NCBI GenBank assembly: GCA_003165315.1 | Contig: PLSX01000058.1 | Span: 4,376-68,342, forward strand | DNA: 63,967 bases | Reading direction: 5' to 3' | Source: Acidobacteriota bacterium | GTDB lineage: Bacteria > Acidobacteriota > Terriglobia > UBA7540 | Shown here: positions 8,797 through 17,155 of the stretch, in pieces | How the letters are laid out: every line of letters begins with the position of its first letter | Numbering within the stretch: position 1 is the first letter of the stretch | Program-made: the position numbers and the translations under genes | The notes under the pieces: generated by a model | What the model was told of the DNA's origin: nothing | Databases searched by the model: none | What the model saw: only the letters and a program-made list of their open reading frames with translations

Positions 8797-10080
8797 ATGA
8801 TCGACCCCACGAACACTACTTCAAAATCGCGCCGAAGATTTTTGCGTGGCGCCCTGGGTTTGGGCATGGCCGTCGCCGCGCAGCCGTCAAAGGCGGCCGC
8901 CCTGCGCGCTGCTCCCGAGGCGAAGCGCCGCATGATTGACTGGCGGCCCGAGGACGTGGCCAAGTTGCCCGGCGGTTATCAGGTTGCCGTTGCCGACGTG
9001 AATGGCGACGGGCGGCTGGACATCCTGGGTTTGAGCGGCGACAACAGCATTGTGGAGTGGTACGAAAACCCCACATGGAAAGCCCGGCCCGTGACTACTG
9101 CGACGCACAAGAATATCAGCCTGGCCCCACTGTTCCGCCCTGGATACGCGCCGCGAGGGATGGCACTTGCCTCCGAATTTGCCCTCAATGACAGCACCTA
9201 CGGCGGTAACCTCTGGTGGGCTGAGCCGGCGGCAAATTGGGACGCGGAGTGGCGGCTGCATCCGATCGGAAAAATCCCCTCTTCCCATCGGCTTCGTTGG
9301 GCGAATCTGGATCGCTCCGGCCGTCTGGCTCTGGTGGATCTGCCGCTGCTGGGTCCGGGCGCGGTGGAGCCGGACTACAGGGTCCCTGCGCCGCTAACCT
9401 GGCTCGAAATGCCAGAAACGGTGTTCCAAGGGCAAGCCCTTGCCCAAGGTTCCGAACCGGCTGAGTGGCCGGCGCACCTGATTGATCAATCCCTTTCCGT
9501 TGCACATGGCATCTGCATCCGAGATTGGGACGGCGACGGCCGCGATGAGATTCTCACCGCCAGCTTCGAGGGCGTGCATCTGTTCCACAGCGGGGGCCGC
9601 GGCGCCGACATGACTTGGGTCCGGACCCAGCTTGCGGCAGGCGATCAGCAGTCCACGCCCAAGCGCGGTTCGAGCGAAATTGGAGTGGGCAAGGTGGGCG
9701 GAAAGCGTTTCCTTGCCACCATTGAACCCTGGCACGGCGACAAAGTGGTGGTCTACACCGAAGCCGCACCCGGAGAGTTGTGGAACCGGCACGTCATCGA
9801 TCCGGACTTTCACGACGGTCACGCCTTGATCTGCGCGGACCTGGACGGCGATGGCAACGATGAGATTGTAGCGGGCTATCGCGGACCTGGAACCAGTCTT
9901 TATGCCTATTACGGCGCCGACGCTTCCGGGACGAACTGGCAGAAACAACTTTTGGATGCAGGAATGGCCGCCTCCTGTCTCGCCATTGCGGATGTGAATG
10001 GCGATGGGCGCCTCGACGTTGTTGCCATCGGGGCGTCAACCGGGAACGTGAAGTGGTACGAGAACAAGGGGACTCTATAA
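8797..10080 (+). CDS. exported FG-GAP/VCBS-repeat protein
   Basis: Predicted beta-propeller-like exported protein of 427 residues. A twin-arginine signal is present (SKSRRRFLRGALGLGMAVAA). At least four calcium-binding repeat signatures are spread through the chain: VADVNGDGRLDIL, IRDWDGDGRDEIL, CADLDGDGNDEIV and IADVNGDGRLDVV. Such proteins are usually extracellular and carbohydrate- or surface-associated; no catalytic site is evident. The start is ATG 8797 or GTG 8785; the open frame upstream to 8608 runs through a palindromic spacer and is rejected. Divergent from hrcA; the downstream spacer has no paired gene. Confidence 0.85.
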   Translation: MIDPTNTTSKSRRRFLRGALGLGMAVAAQPSKAAALRAAPEAKRRMIDWRPEDVAKLPGGYQVAVADVNGDGRLDILGLSGDNSIVEWYENPTWKARPVTTATHKNISLAPLFRPGYAPRGMALASEFALNDSTYGGNLWWAEPAANWDAEWRLHPIGKIPSSHRLRWANLDRSGRLALVDLPLLGPGAVEPDYRVPAPLTWLEMPETVFQGQALAQGSEPAEWPAHLIDQSLSVAHGICIRDWDGDGRDEILTASFEGVHLFHSGGRGADMTWVRTQLAAGDQQSTPKRGSSEIGVGKVGGKRFLATIEPWHGDKVVVYTEAAPGELWNRHVIDPDFHDGHALICADLDGDGNDEIVAGYRGPGTSLYAYYGADASGTNWQKQLLDAGMAASCLAIADVNGDGRLDVVAIGASTGNVKWYENKGTL

Positions 10081-10173
10081 GTTCGGCCAAGCCTGAGGTT
10101 CGGCTAGGTCGGCAGCCGCCTGCCTAAGCTCTTTCTATACTGAGCGACGTCGGTGTTCGTGCATCCGGCTGTA

Positions 10174-10194
10174 GCGGCGGTCTTTGACCGCCGC
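10174..10194. repeat. perfect GCGGCGGTC-TTT-GACCGCCGC hairpin
   Basis: Nine-base-pair perfect stem with a TTT loop, followed by GTCGATTGGAGATCGAC, which forms a second small inverted repeat (10196-10212). It lies downstream of the FG-GAP gene without a T-tract and resembles a dispersed REP-type palindrome. Confidence 0.55.
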
Positions 10195-10230
10195 CGTCGA
10201 TTGGAGATCGACGCTAAAATTTACGTCGCC

Positions 10231-10335
10231 CTAGTATTCGCCGCCAAAGTAAAGCATTGCCGCTACGATTCCAATCAGGGCAACTCCGAATTGAACCAGG
10301 ATGAATATTGGAACGGCTAGGTGCAGGACGGTCAT
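10231..10335 (-). CDS. 34-residue single-span membrane protein
   Basis: A short frame on the minus strand encodes MTVLHLAVPIFILVQFGVAL followed by IGIVAAMLYFGGEY and a TAG stop. AGGAG lies 8 nt before the ATG, a strong ribosome site, and nearly the whole chain is one hydrophobic helix. No family is recognised. Isolated in a spacer between an FG-GAP gene and a methyltransferase gene. The good ribosome site plus a clean helix make chance unlikely, but conservation is untested. Confidence 0.55.
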   Translation of the reverse strand: MTVLHLAVPIFILVQFGVALIGIVAAMLYFGGEY

Positions 10336-10657
10336 TATAGCTTCTCCTTTTCTAACCTCGGCGCCCTCTTACAATGCAAGTTGCGGACCCTTCCCGTGGC
10401 GCTCAGATTAGTAATCGCCATTCGTGAACTAATATACTTAGAATCAGTCATTTATGGATGGGGATGGGAATGCCGTGGCGTGCCAATGGGCGGGTTCGCG
10501 GAAACAAACGGGATCGATTTGGGACCGAATCGGGACAACCGTCAACCGTTTCGTTCCCGTTTTGGGTATGAGGCGTGTAGCCGCACGCCCCTCAGGATTG
10601 ATTGTGAATCATCCTCCTCGCTAAATACCGCAACCGAGGAGGCATCGCGGCTTTCAT

Positions 10658-10804
10658 AACATCACGGTCAGCGATTTTATGACCGTGGGCTTTCGTCCCA
10701 TGCACAACCACCCTCCGCGTACTTGACCCAATCTTTTCGCGACTGCTTTTTATCCGTTTAATCCAGGAAGAACCCACGGTTACAAATGCAGTGACCGTGG
10801 CTAC
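10658..10804. repeat. REPIN-like twin-hairpin element, copy 1
   Basis: About 147 bp, matching a second copy at 12576-12721 along its length. Each end carries a hairpin of the type CACGGTCA...TGACCGTG (left end 10663-10688, right end 10775-10800), and the outer ends are inverted relative to each other (right end TGACCGTGGCTAC). Shared internal words include TGCACAACCACCCTC, AATCTTTTCGC and CCAGGAAGAACCCACGGT. The left outer arm is eroded in this copy. It carries no gene, and the reading frames crossing it are spurious. Confidence 0.75.
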
Positions 10805-10880
10805 TCCGCCAGGCAAAGGCGCCTCATACGGCAACAATAGAAGTGTCGCTTGCAAGCGCAGCAGAATGCCCTCAACCCAT

Positions 10881-11540
10881 TTAGTGGAGTCCCGGAATCA
10901 ATCGCGGGGTGCGGGCGCAGTACGCTTCATACTCGCTGCCAAAGTGGGCGCGCAGCAGTTTCTCCTCGGCGCGCATGCGCGCCAGCAGTGGTGGAATCAG
11001 AAGAGCCACCAGCAGCACACCGGCGCCGGAACGAAAAGCAAGCACCCAACCGAGCGAGCTGACCAGCATTCCCAGATAGCTGGGATTGCGCACGACGCTG
11101 TAAATCCCCTCCGTAACCAGTTCGTGTCCCGATTGGATGGCGACCAGCCCGCTGAACCGGCGGCCGAGCACAAAGACGGGCCACACGCGCAGCGTACCGC
11201 CGGCGGCGAAAAGCACAACCCCCAGCCAACGAGTCGAATCCCCACCCAATGTGAAGAGGTCCTTCCGATCCGTGTACGCCGGCAGGAAGGCGATCAGGAT
11301 CGTGAGCACGCCGAAGACGATCAGAACCCAGCGATTGCCGCGGTCCTCCTCCTTGCCGGAGCTAAGGTTGCCGGGGCTGAGGACGGAAACAAAGGTCAGC
11401 ACAGCGGTCACAATGGCAACGGCAACCAGGGGCGGGTGCGAGAAGAAAGCCGCCAATCCGCCCCACCCGAGAACTGCCAGCCAAATTTGGAAAGCGACGC
11501 CCGCCACGGTGAAAATCGCCATTTTGATGTTGATCTTCAC
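10881..11540 (-). CDS. isoprenylcysteine carboxyl methyltransferase-family (ICMT/PEMT) membrane protein
   Basis: Integral membrane methyltransferase family of 219 residues with about five hydrophobic helices. The C-terminal signature is clear: GIYSVVRNPSYLGML, then RMRAEEKLLRAHFGSEYEAYCARTPRLIPG, which binds S-adenosylmethionine in characterised relatives. The substrate in bacteria is usually unknown; true isoprenylcysteine methylation is not implied. The GTG start at 11540 has AAGGAG 8 nt upstream. Single gene; its spacer downstream holds REPIN-like copy 1. Confidence 0.83.
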   Translation of the reverse strand: MKINIKMAIFTVAGVAFQIWLAVLGWGGLAAFFSHPPLVAVAIVTAVLTFVSVLSPGNLSSGKEEDRGNRWVLIVFGVLTILIAFLPAYTDRKDLFTLGGDSTRWLGVVLFAAGGTLRVWPVFVLGRRFSGLVAIQSGHELVTEGIYSVVRNPSYLGMLVSSLGWVLAFRSGAGVLLVALLIPPLLARMRAEEKLLRAHFGSEYEAYCARTPRLIPGLH

Positions 11541-11809
11541 GAATTCGCTCCTTGAAGACGACCCGCTTTGACAGTTCCAGCCGACATCGGTTCGAATTCT
11601 ATCCCCATACCGTGGCTGCTATAAGCATACCGGGTTAAGGGTCGAACTCTTGGATAATCCACCTCATAATGCACTCAGGGTGTAGCCCGGAGTTGTGCTC
11701 ATTCCAGCACTACTCCGGGGCGGTGAATGTGATCAGCTTCACCGGGTTATTTGCGCCATGGACCGAAAAACTGCAGACGAACGCAAACTGTGAGTGAGTC
11801 TGTGCTAAA

Positions 11810-12163
11810 CCGCTAAGTCCCTGTATTATCATATATATCTTGGCAAGAATGCTTTAAGTCGTTTATTTTCATGAACATCTTGGCAAGGCAATTCTCGGGC
11901 ATTTTTTCTACATGTGTTTTCAATAACATAGAGGCTTTGACCCCTCCAAATTTAACCTTTTTTTCCAGACCCCCATAAACGATGGATTCATATAACTTTT
12001 GTTTTTTCAATGACTTAATTTTTTTAAAATGAAAGGCCAGTTTCCGTAACTGCCTTTGTTTTCTAAGAAATCTTGGAAGGACATTGCAATTCCCAGGATT
12101 TTTTCGCTTTTTGACCCTGATTTTTCCGCTAACTACCTTTCGCATCTATAACATCTTGGCAAG
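11810..12163. repeat. AT-rich island bounded by imperfect 38-bp direct repeats with TCTTGNCAAGA palindromes
   Basis: This stretch is visibly AT-richer than its surroundings. It is bounded by direct repeats at 11810-11847 and 12126-12163 (27 of 38 positions identical, both beginning CCGCTAA and ending CTTGGCAAG). Inside, the palindrome TCTTGGCAAGA occurs at 11838, 11878 (last base G) and 12154, with a degenerate form at 12070. A longer unit around GCAATTCYCRGG and ATTTTTTC is repeated at 11888 and 12084. A further TCTTGTCAAGA lies at 12473 over a promoter -35. Spacings are irregular, so this is not a CRISPR array. It could be a degenerate repeat family, protein-binding sites, or a foreign insert. 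Confidence 0.5.
11813..12145 (-). CDS. doubtful Lys/Arg-rich ORF, 110 residues
   Basis: Open frame across the AT-rich island, starting MRKVVSGKIRVKKRKNPGN and ending in SCQDIYDNTGT. It is very basic and its ending resembles that of the 12129-12428 frame (SCQDVIDAKGS), because both cross copies of the same 38-bp repeat. There is no clear ribosome site and no recognised domain. It may be a by-product of the repeat structure rather than a gene. Confidence 0.22.
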   Translation of the reverse strand: MRKVVSGKIRVKKRKNPGNCNVLPRFLRKQRQLRKLAFHFKKIKSLKKQKLYESIVYGGLEKKVKFGGVKASMLLKTHVEKMPENCLAKMFMKINDLKHSCQDIYDNTGT

Positions 12164-12428
12164 ACGGTTTTTGAAATTTCCCGCTTCTTGGGTGCAAACC
12201 GGCAGTTTCCACCGATTCCATCGATTCCTCAGATGCAATTCCGGCAGGCTCGGATACCCTATTCCGCCGCCGACTGAGCCCATCCAAGCTGTGCGGCATC
12301 GCCTCCGGGCCTGGAGCTTCCAAAATTGAAAGTTCAAGGCTCGTTCCCGAGCAATCGAATCCACAAATGTGGGGGTGACGAAAAGCAGTTAGGGTAAGGG
12401 TCATTGGGGAAGACGTAAGAGGCAGCAT
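12129..12428 (-). CDS. possible 99-residue protein of unknown function with its own promoter
   Basis: Frame starting MLPLTSSPMTLTLTAF. Unlike most frames in this gap it has a credible expression signal: GGAGG 10 nt before the ATG and a promoter-like TTGACA-N17-AATAAT just upstream. The product is not recognised: no membrane helix, a middle part rich in Ser, Glu and Pro, and a C-terminus that runs into the 38-bp repeat. It overlaps the basic 110-residue frame by 17 nt in another phase. Coding status is uncertain. Confidence 0.33.
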   Translation of the reverse strand: MLPLTSSPMTLTLTAFRHPHICGFDCSGTSLELSILEAPGPEAMPHSLDGLSRRRNRVSEPAGIASEESMESVETAGLHPRSGKFQKPSCQDVIDAKGS

Positions 12429-12452
12429 GGCGAATCAACCTCCAGCGCATTC

Positions 12453-12483
12453 ATTATTTACTATAATGATACTCTTGTCAAGA
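12453..12483 (-). promoter_or_regulatory. sigma-70-type promoter overlapped by a TCTTGTCAAGA palindrome
   Basis: On the minus strand: -35 TTGACA (12476-12481), 17-nt spacer, -10 AATAAT (12453-12458), then GGAGG at 12439-12443 and ATG at 12428. The 11-bp palindrome TCTTGACAAGA (12473-12483) covers the -35 box, as an operator would, and the same palindrome recurs in the downstream AT-rich island. Confidence 0.5.
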
Positions 12484-12575
12484 ATAAAATGCCAGAGCTA
12501 GAGGCTACGATTTTTCAATCCACGTGAAGGTGGCCGTGGTGCGGGGTAGCGCAGACTCCAACCGATTTGGCCAAG

Positions 12576-12721
12576 GTAGCCACGGTCAGTGATTTTCTGA
12601 CCGTGGGCCTTTGTCCCGTGCACAACCACCCTCGGCGTTCTCGAACGAATCTTTTCGCTCCTGTTTTTGTCAGGTCATTCCAGGAAGAACCCACGGTCAC
12701 AAAGGCGGTGACCGTGGCTAC
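12576..12721. repeat. REPIN-like twin-hairpin element, copy 2 (best preserved)
   Basis: 146 bp with terminal inverted repeats GTAGCCACGGTCA (12576-12588) and TGACCGTGGCTAC (12709-12721). Each end is also a perfect 10-bp hairpin: CCACGGTCAG-TGATTTT-CTGACCGTGG on the left and CCACGGTCAC-AAAGGCG-GTGACCGTGG on the right, separated by about 80 nt. This two-palindrome layout is that of REPIN/BIME elements mobilised by RAYT transposases. No RAYT gene is in the window. Confidence 0.8.
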
Positions 12722-12735
12722 ACGCGCCTAGACAG

Positions 12736-13212
12736 TCATCTTGGTAGCCCTGCGGCTTGCCCTGATTCAGCAGCATTGCTCCGTCCGGCAAGATCGAACA
12801 ATCCCATTGCCAGCACGGTAAAAGACGACCACCAAAGGAAGTACCCAATCCCCAGGGCTGATATCCACCCATCGGGCCTAAGGTGAATATACCAATGTGC
12901 ATTGAAGAGGAAGGCCGCAGCGGCAGCCCATGCGGACTCGCGTCGAAGCGAGCGAGTTCCGCGCAACACCACCCAAGGCGAGCCGACAATGAAGAACAGC
13001 GTCGTTAAAACGCTTAGAGTCGCAAGCACCGCTTCGTACGTTGTACCGAAGAATTGACCTGGGATAACCGCACTGGCCGCCATGAAGAAGGCGTTCGCAC
13101 CATTGATAGGAGGGCCGATTTCCCCGCCGCCAACACTCGTAACAACCGGAAGGAACCAAGCTGCGCCGTTGAGCAGCCATGCTGCCGAAATCAGAAGATG
13201 CGGCCTTTTCAT
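12736..13212 (-). CDS. small integral membrane protein, four predicted helices
   Basis: A 158-residue protein not assigned to a family. Hydrophobic segments lie near residues 8-26, 38-52, 62-84 and 94-142 (the last region holding two), with a basic loop RGTRSLRRES between the third and the next. The ATG at 13212 is preceded by AAAGGAGGG with a short spacer. It is a single gene next to REPIN-like copy 2. The distribution of aromatic residues at helix ends supports a real membrane protein. Confidence 0.6.
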   Translation of the reverse strand: MKRPHLLISAAWLLNGAAWFLPVVTSVGGGEIGPPINGANAFFMAASAVIPGQFFGTTYEAVLATLSVLTTLFFIVGSPWVVLRGTRSLRRESAWAAAAAFLFNAHWYIHLRPDGWISALGIGYFLWWSSFTVLAMGLFDLAGRSNAAESGQAAGLPR

Positions 13213-13590
13213 TGTCCCTCCTTTCTCTGCGCTACGCCGCTCCTTCCAAACGCGACCCTTCGCCCTTCGTCTGCATCACCCAAAAAGTACTGACACCATT
13301 TCCACCTGCGCACCCAACCAATATCACGCGGTGCCAGGCAATGGGGCTAGCCTGGAAAAGTTCCGGGTGAGAATCGGACGCTACTGGCGGCACGTCTTGC
13401 AACAGCGCAGCCAGTGCGGACGAGTCTCCGCGGAACGCATGGCTCGGTTGTACGACCGCTGGCTCGTCCAACCCCGGCTTGTGCATCCCACCCCCAGCGT
13501 ACGCTTTGACGCCATGCATCCGAGGTAAGGCCGTATGCGTGAGTAGCGTCCGCACGGATCTGTGCGGGGGGCGGTCAGCAACGTCCGTCC
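13213..13590. other. 378-bp spacer without a convincing gene
   Basis: An open frame crosses this spacer on the minus strand (13232-13756) but it overlaps the 3' end of the ThuA-like gene, lacks a ribosome site and matches nothing recognised. A short palindrome, CCGCAC-N6-GTGCGG, lies at 13551-13568. Otherwise nothing is seen. Confidence 0.4.
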
Positions 13591-14355
13591 CTACCGCGAC
13601 CCTTGCCCTGCTGCCCACTCGGTCCCCCGCTGAAGCGTAGTAATGAACCCCGCGCTTGCCATGGCTTTCACATCGTGTCCGAGAGCGGTCTGAAAGACCC
13701 GGCCCGTACCGTAATTCAAAGTCCAGATTAGAGGTTCGTCCTTGCCTGTGCCGCATTCCCTGCCTGGTTTCACGCAGTTTGCAGGGTCGTCGAACGCCGT
13801 AGCGAGGATTCGAATATTCGGCTGAAGAGAAAGCCGATGATACAGCTCGTCGGTTTGCACGAACGAATCCGGCAGTCCGCGAGTAATCGGAGATCCGTGG
13901 TCAATAATTTTGACCGTATAAGTATGGTACGGGGAATGTCCGGCAGTATCCCGCCAAGTGCCGCCGATTAACTTGTCATATTCCTGCCAACCTGGGAAGG
14001 CGTTGTTGGAGGCGTGAAAAGAAACCAGCCTTTTGCCGTTTCTCACGAAGTCGAGCAAAGCCTGACGGGGGCGATTGTCCCACCAGGTCGGCGGGTCCCC
14101 ATGGTTGTAGTTCAGCAGAAGCACATCATAGGGAGCAAAGGTCTCCAAGCCACAACCGTCCACCTCTTCATTGACCCGGACCTCAAAGCGTCCGGTCCGC
14201 TCAAGGATGTCGCGCAGCACGGGGGTGGTGGCGCGCCATTCATGGTTGTTCCTCCCCGTTAGAATGAGGATTTTGATCTTTCCTGTGCCCTGCGCGCCCA
14301 CGAAATGAGCACACCACAGAATTGCGAGGAATGCTGATGCCCATCGACTCATCAT
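13591..14355 (-). CDS. exported ThuA-like domain protein
   Basis: ThuA-like proteins have a class I glutamine-amidotransferase-like fold and occur in sugar-utilisation loci, mostly next to Gfo/Idh/MocA oxidoreductases. This 254-residue protein has a signal peptide (MMSRWASAFLAILWCAHFVG) and then KIKILILTGRNNHEWRATTP, VLLLNYNHGD, LVSFHASNNAFPGW and the closing GTGRVFQTALGHD motif, all typical. ATG 14355 with GGGGGA upstream is chosen because the longer frame overlaps the preceding gene. It starts 14 nt after the Gfo/Idh/MocA stop, so the pair is co-transcribed. Confidence 0.88.
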   Translation of the reverse strand: MMSRWASAFLAILWCAHFVGAQGTGKIKILILTGRNNHEWRATTPVLRDILERTGRFEVRVNEEVDGCGLETFAPYDVLLLNYNHGDPPTWWDNRPRQALLDFVRNGKRLVSFHASNNAFPGWQEYDKLIGGTWRDTAGHSPYHTYTVKIIDHGSPITRGLPDSFVQTDELYHRLSLQPNIRILATAFDDPANCVKPGRECGTGKDEPLIWTLNYGTGRVFQTALGHDVKAMASAGFITTLQRGTEWAAGQGSR

Positions 14356-14369
14356 TATGAAGTCTCCCC

Positions 14370-15686
14370 CTAGCTTACGACCCAGGGCTTTCGGTATTCC
14401 TTGGTCATAAGCTTGTTGGCCTCGGCATCGTCCACGAACTGTTCCTGTTCGCCGTTCCAGCGTAGTTTTCTCCCCAGCCGGTAGGAAATCACGGCGGTGT
14501 GTGACATGGTGGTGGACCGGTGGGCGGCTTCGATGTCGGAGTTTGTCATCTGCCGGGTTCGAATACACTCCAGGAAGTTAAGGGCGTGCGGCCAGTATTG
14601 GGGTGAACCGGCCCCATTGACCACACCGGAATCGGCTACATGTTCCCAAGCGCCGATGGGCTTCTCCTCGGGCCAGAGAGTGTACCCCTCGCGGTCAACG
14701 AACAGGGTGCCTTCTGTGCCGTAGAACTCCATTCCGTACACTTTTTTGTCGGGCGAATGGGCGTTGGTGCCCCGATAAGAGTAACGTACGATGAAATGCT
14801 TTCCACTCACCGGTGACTCCGGAAACTCCCAAACCGCTTCCACCGTATCAGGAGTCTCCCCGTTGTCCGTCATCAAGTATCTGCCCCCCATGACATTAAC
14901 GGTGCTGGGGGCATTCACACCCATCGCCCACAACACGATGTCCACAAGATGGGTCGCCCAGTCGGTCATCATTCCGCCACCGTAATCCCAGAAACTCCGG
15001 AACGATCCAATGCATCGGTTGGGGTTGTACTTGTGGTAGGGGGCGGGGCCCAGCCACAGATCCCAATCCAGCCAGGAAGGGGGATCGCTGTCGGGAGGAT
15101 TGCCCATGCCAACCGGCCAGTCATTCCCGTTATTCCACGTTTCCACAAAGCTTATTTTGCCAAGCTGGCCGCTGCGTATGATTTCGACGGCTTTCTTGAA
15201 GTGTTCCCCCGACCGCTGCTGGGTTCCGACCTGGACTACGCGTTTATACTGCGAAGCCGCCTCAACCATCTTGCGGCCCTCATAGATGGTGTGGGACAGA
15301 GGCTTCTCGACATAGACATCTTTCCCCGCCTGGCAGGCCATGATCATCGGGATGGCGTGCCAGTGTTCGGGGACCGCGATGACCACCGCATCGATATCTT
15401 TCCGATCCAATACGCTGCGAAAGTCCTTATACCCTTCTGCTTTACCCATGGTCTTTTCAATAGCCTGGTCGAGATACGGCTGATAAGGGTCAGCAATCGC
15501 CAGGACTTCCACCTGTCCGGTGCGAATGAAATTCCTCATAAGTTGCAGACCCATGTTGCCGACACCGATAAACCCCAATCCGATTCGGTCATTTGCGGCC
15601 ACCAGTTCCCCGGGTTCAGATCCCTCCGCGAATCCCAGTGCGGCGGTCAAGGCGATGGACTTATTGAAATCTCTACGGTTCATCAT
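14370..15686 (-). CDS. exported Gfo/Idh/MocA-family oxidoreductase
   Basis: NAD(P)-dependent sugar or sugar-acid oxidoreductase family, 438 residues. A Tat-like signal (MMNRRDFNKSIALTAALGF) precedes the Rossmann fold (IGLGFIGVGNMGLQLMRNF), the EKPLSH loop with the catalytic-type lysine, and the C-terminal beta-sheet domain (WDLWLGPAPYHKYNPNRC, FWDYGGGMMTDWATHLVD). GGAGG precedes the ATG. Cytoplasmic relatives act on inositol or glucose derivatives; the Tat-exported clade is common in Acidobacteriota and Planctomycetes and its substrates are undefined. In one operon with the ThuA-like gene. Confidence 0.92.
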   Translation of the reverse strand: MMNRRDFNKSIALTAALGFAEGSEPGELVAANDRIGLGFIGVGNMGLQLMRNFIRTGQVEVLAIADPYQPYLDQAIEKTMGKAEGYKDFRSVLDRKDIDAVVIAVPEHWHAIPMIMACQAGKDVYVEKPLSHTIYEGRKMVEAASQYKRVVQVGTQQRSGEHFKKAVEIIRSGQLGKISFVETWNNGNDWPVGMGNPPDSDPPSWLDWDLWLGPAPYHKYNPNRCIGSFRSFWDYGGGMMTDWATHLVDIVLWAMGVNAPSTVNVMGGRYLMTDNGETPDTVEAVWEFPESPVSGKHFIVRYSYRGTNAHSPDKKVYGMEFYGTEGTLFVDREGYTLWPEEKPIGAWEHVADSGVVNGAGSPQYWPHALNFLECIRTRQMTNSDIEAAHRSTTMSHTAVISYRLGRKLRWNGEQEQFVDDAEANKLMTKEYRKPWVVS

Positions 15687-15810
15687 TGAAAACCTCCGCT
15701 ATTTCGTCAGTTGGAACGGCGAAGAGACATATCCTGATTGCTGTTCCTCAAGGCGGTGACAAACAACTTAAAGAAGTATTTTGTCTTCTCCAAGTCCAGG
15801 GGTTGCGCGG

Positions 15811-16971
15811 TTAATTCGCTTTGAGCATTACCACGCCATGCCTGGGCACATCAGTGCTGAAGCTCCCCACAAAGACCCCCAGGTCCTTCTTCGCCCACAG
15901 ATCCCTTAACCTGACCGAATCAGGCAGGCTCGCGTCCTTAAAGCAAAGCTTCATCGGTAACATGGTGTCACCACGATTAAAAAGGCCGATGGCCTTGCTT
16001 CCATCCGCAAGCGGCTTCATCCAGATCTCCAGCGGGCCCTCTTCCGCAATGCGATGCCCCTGGATACCGGCGGGGTCCTGGTCAACCGCAATCACTTCGC
16101 TGCTGGTGAGAATTGCCAGGCTATCCGATGAGATTTTCCGAAGGTCGGCGGTGGTCAGGAGCGGCGCCGCCAAGATGCACCACAAGCCCATGTGGGTTCT
16201 GTTTTCATTGGCGTCCAGATCTCCCAAGCCCACCATCAGGCAGTCCGGATCATTCCAGTGGCCGGGACCGGCAAATCGCTCCAGCCCATTTTGCTGGAAA
16301 CCCACCATGGTGATCTTCTCCCACGTGGGTTGCAGGTCCCCCTCCGTCCGCCACATACTGCCCCCCGCGGAAGGCCCCCACCTCCAGGGGCGCACCAGGC
16401 CGATGCACAGGCTGAAGAGAATCGGCCGCCCCGTGCTCAGCAAGGCATCGTGCATTTTCTTCGAGACCGCAGGCGCTTCCTCAAATTTGTAGACCTCGGT
16501 GGCGCTACACCAGTCGTACTTCAATAAATCGACGCCCCAGTCAGCGAAGGTCCGGGCATCCTGCTCCTCGTGTCCGTAGCTGCCCTCCAGTTGGTCGCAC
16601 GTTTTGGGGCCGGGCGAGGAGTAAATGCCGAACTTAAAACCCCGGCTGTGGACGTAATCAGCCAGAGCCTTCATGTCGGGGAACTTGGAGTTGGGATGGA
16701 GAACGCCCTGCCCGTCGCGAGAGCCCTCCCAGCAACCATCGATGTCCACGTAGGTGTAACCAAGATCCCTCATGCCATTGCGCAACATAATGTCAGCATG
16801 GGCACGGACGTCCGCGTCGTTCACCTTACATCCCACCCCGTACCAACTGTTCCAGCCCATGGGCGGGACGGGAGCGAGGAGAGGCTGTTGCCCCCCGGTA
16901 ACTTGCCCCAGGCAGCGGACGCCCCAAAACATGAAAATCATCCATACGGCCCGGCGAGTTACCTTTCGCAT
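15811..16971 (-). CDS. glycoside hydrolase family 27 alpha-galactosidase
   Basis: Retaining alpha-galactosidase, exported, 386 residues from ATG 16971 (AAGGA 5 nt upstream). A signal peptide covers about residues 1-22. The GH27 barrel begins PPMGWNSWYGVGC; nucleophile Asp153 lies in LLKYDWC and the acid/base is probably Asp212 in WRTEGDLQPTW. The conserved GPGHWNDPDCL and the C-terminal beta-domain follow. It releases alpha-linked galactose (or N-acetylgalactosamine in some family members) from plant or microbial polymers. Same strand as the neighbours on both sides. Confidence 0.94.
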   Translation of the reverse strand: MRKVTRRAVWMIFMFWGVRCLGQVTGGQQPLLAPVPPMGWNSWYGVGCKVNDADVRAHADIMLRNGMRDLGYTYVDIDGCWEGSRDGQGVLHPNSKFPDMKALADYVHSRGFKFGIYSSPGPKTCDQLEGSYGHEEQDARTFADWGVDLLKYDWCSATEVYKFEEAPAVSKKMHDALLSTGRPILFSLCIGLVRPWRWGPSAGGSMWRTEGDLQPTWEKITMVGFQQNGLERFAGPGHWNDPDCLMVGLGDLDANENRTHMGLWCILAAPLLTTADLRKISSDSLAILTSSEVIAVDQDPAGIQGHRIAEEGPLEIWMKPLADGSKAIGLFNRGDTMLPMKLCFKDASLPDSVRLRDLWAKKDLGVFVGSFSTDVPRHGVVMLKAN

Positions 16972-17155
16972 AGATCCTTCTTCCCTTTGGCGCAGCCACT
17001 GGTTACAGGCCGCGTTGCAGATTGTCGAAAAGCATTTCAAAATATATGAAGACCATTCCCTTCATCAGAAACGACTGTTGTTTTTACCCTGGGCCGAAAC
17101 ATCGTGAATACCGATGATCCGTCGCCATGACCAAGCCTCCCGGATAATTTCCCGC

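Noticed and set aside
11838-12164. Possible CRISPR-like array because of the repeated CTTGGCAAG
   Set aside because: Spacing between copies is irregular (about 40, 190 and 85 nt), copies are degenerate, and no cas gene is present.
13232-13756. Minus-strand frame of 174 codons
   Set aside because: Overlaps the 3' end of the well-supported ThuA-like gene in another phase, lacks a ribosome site, and has no family resemblance.
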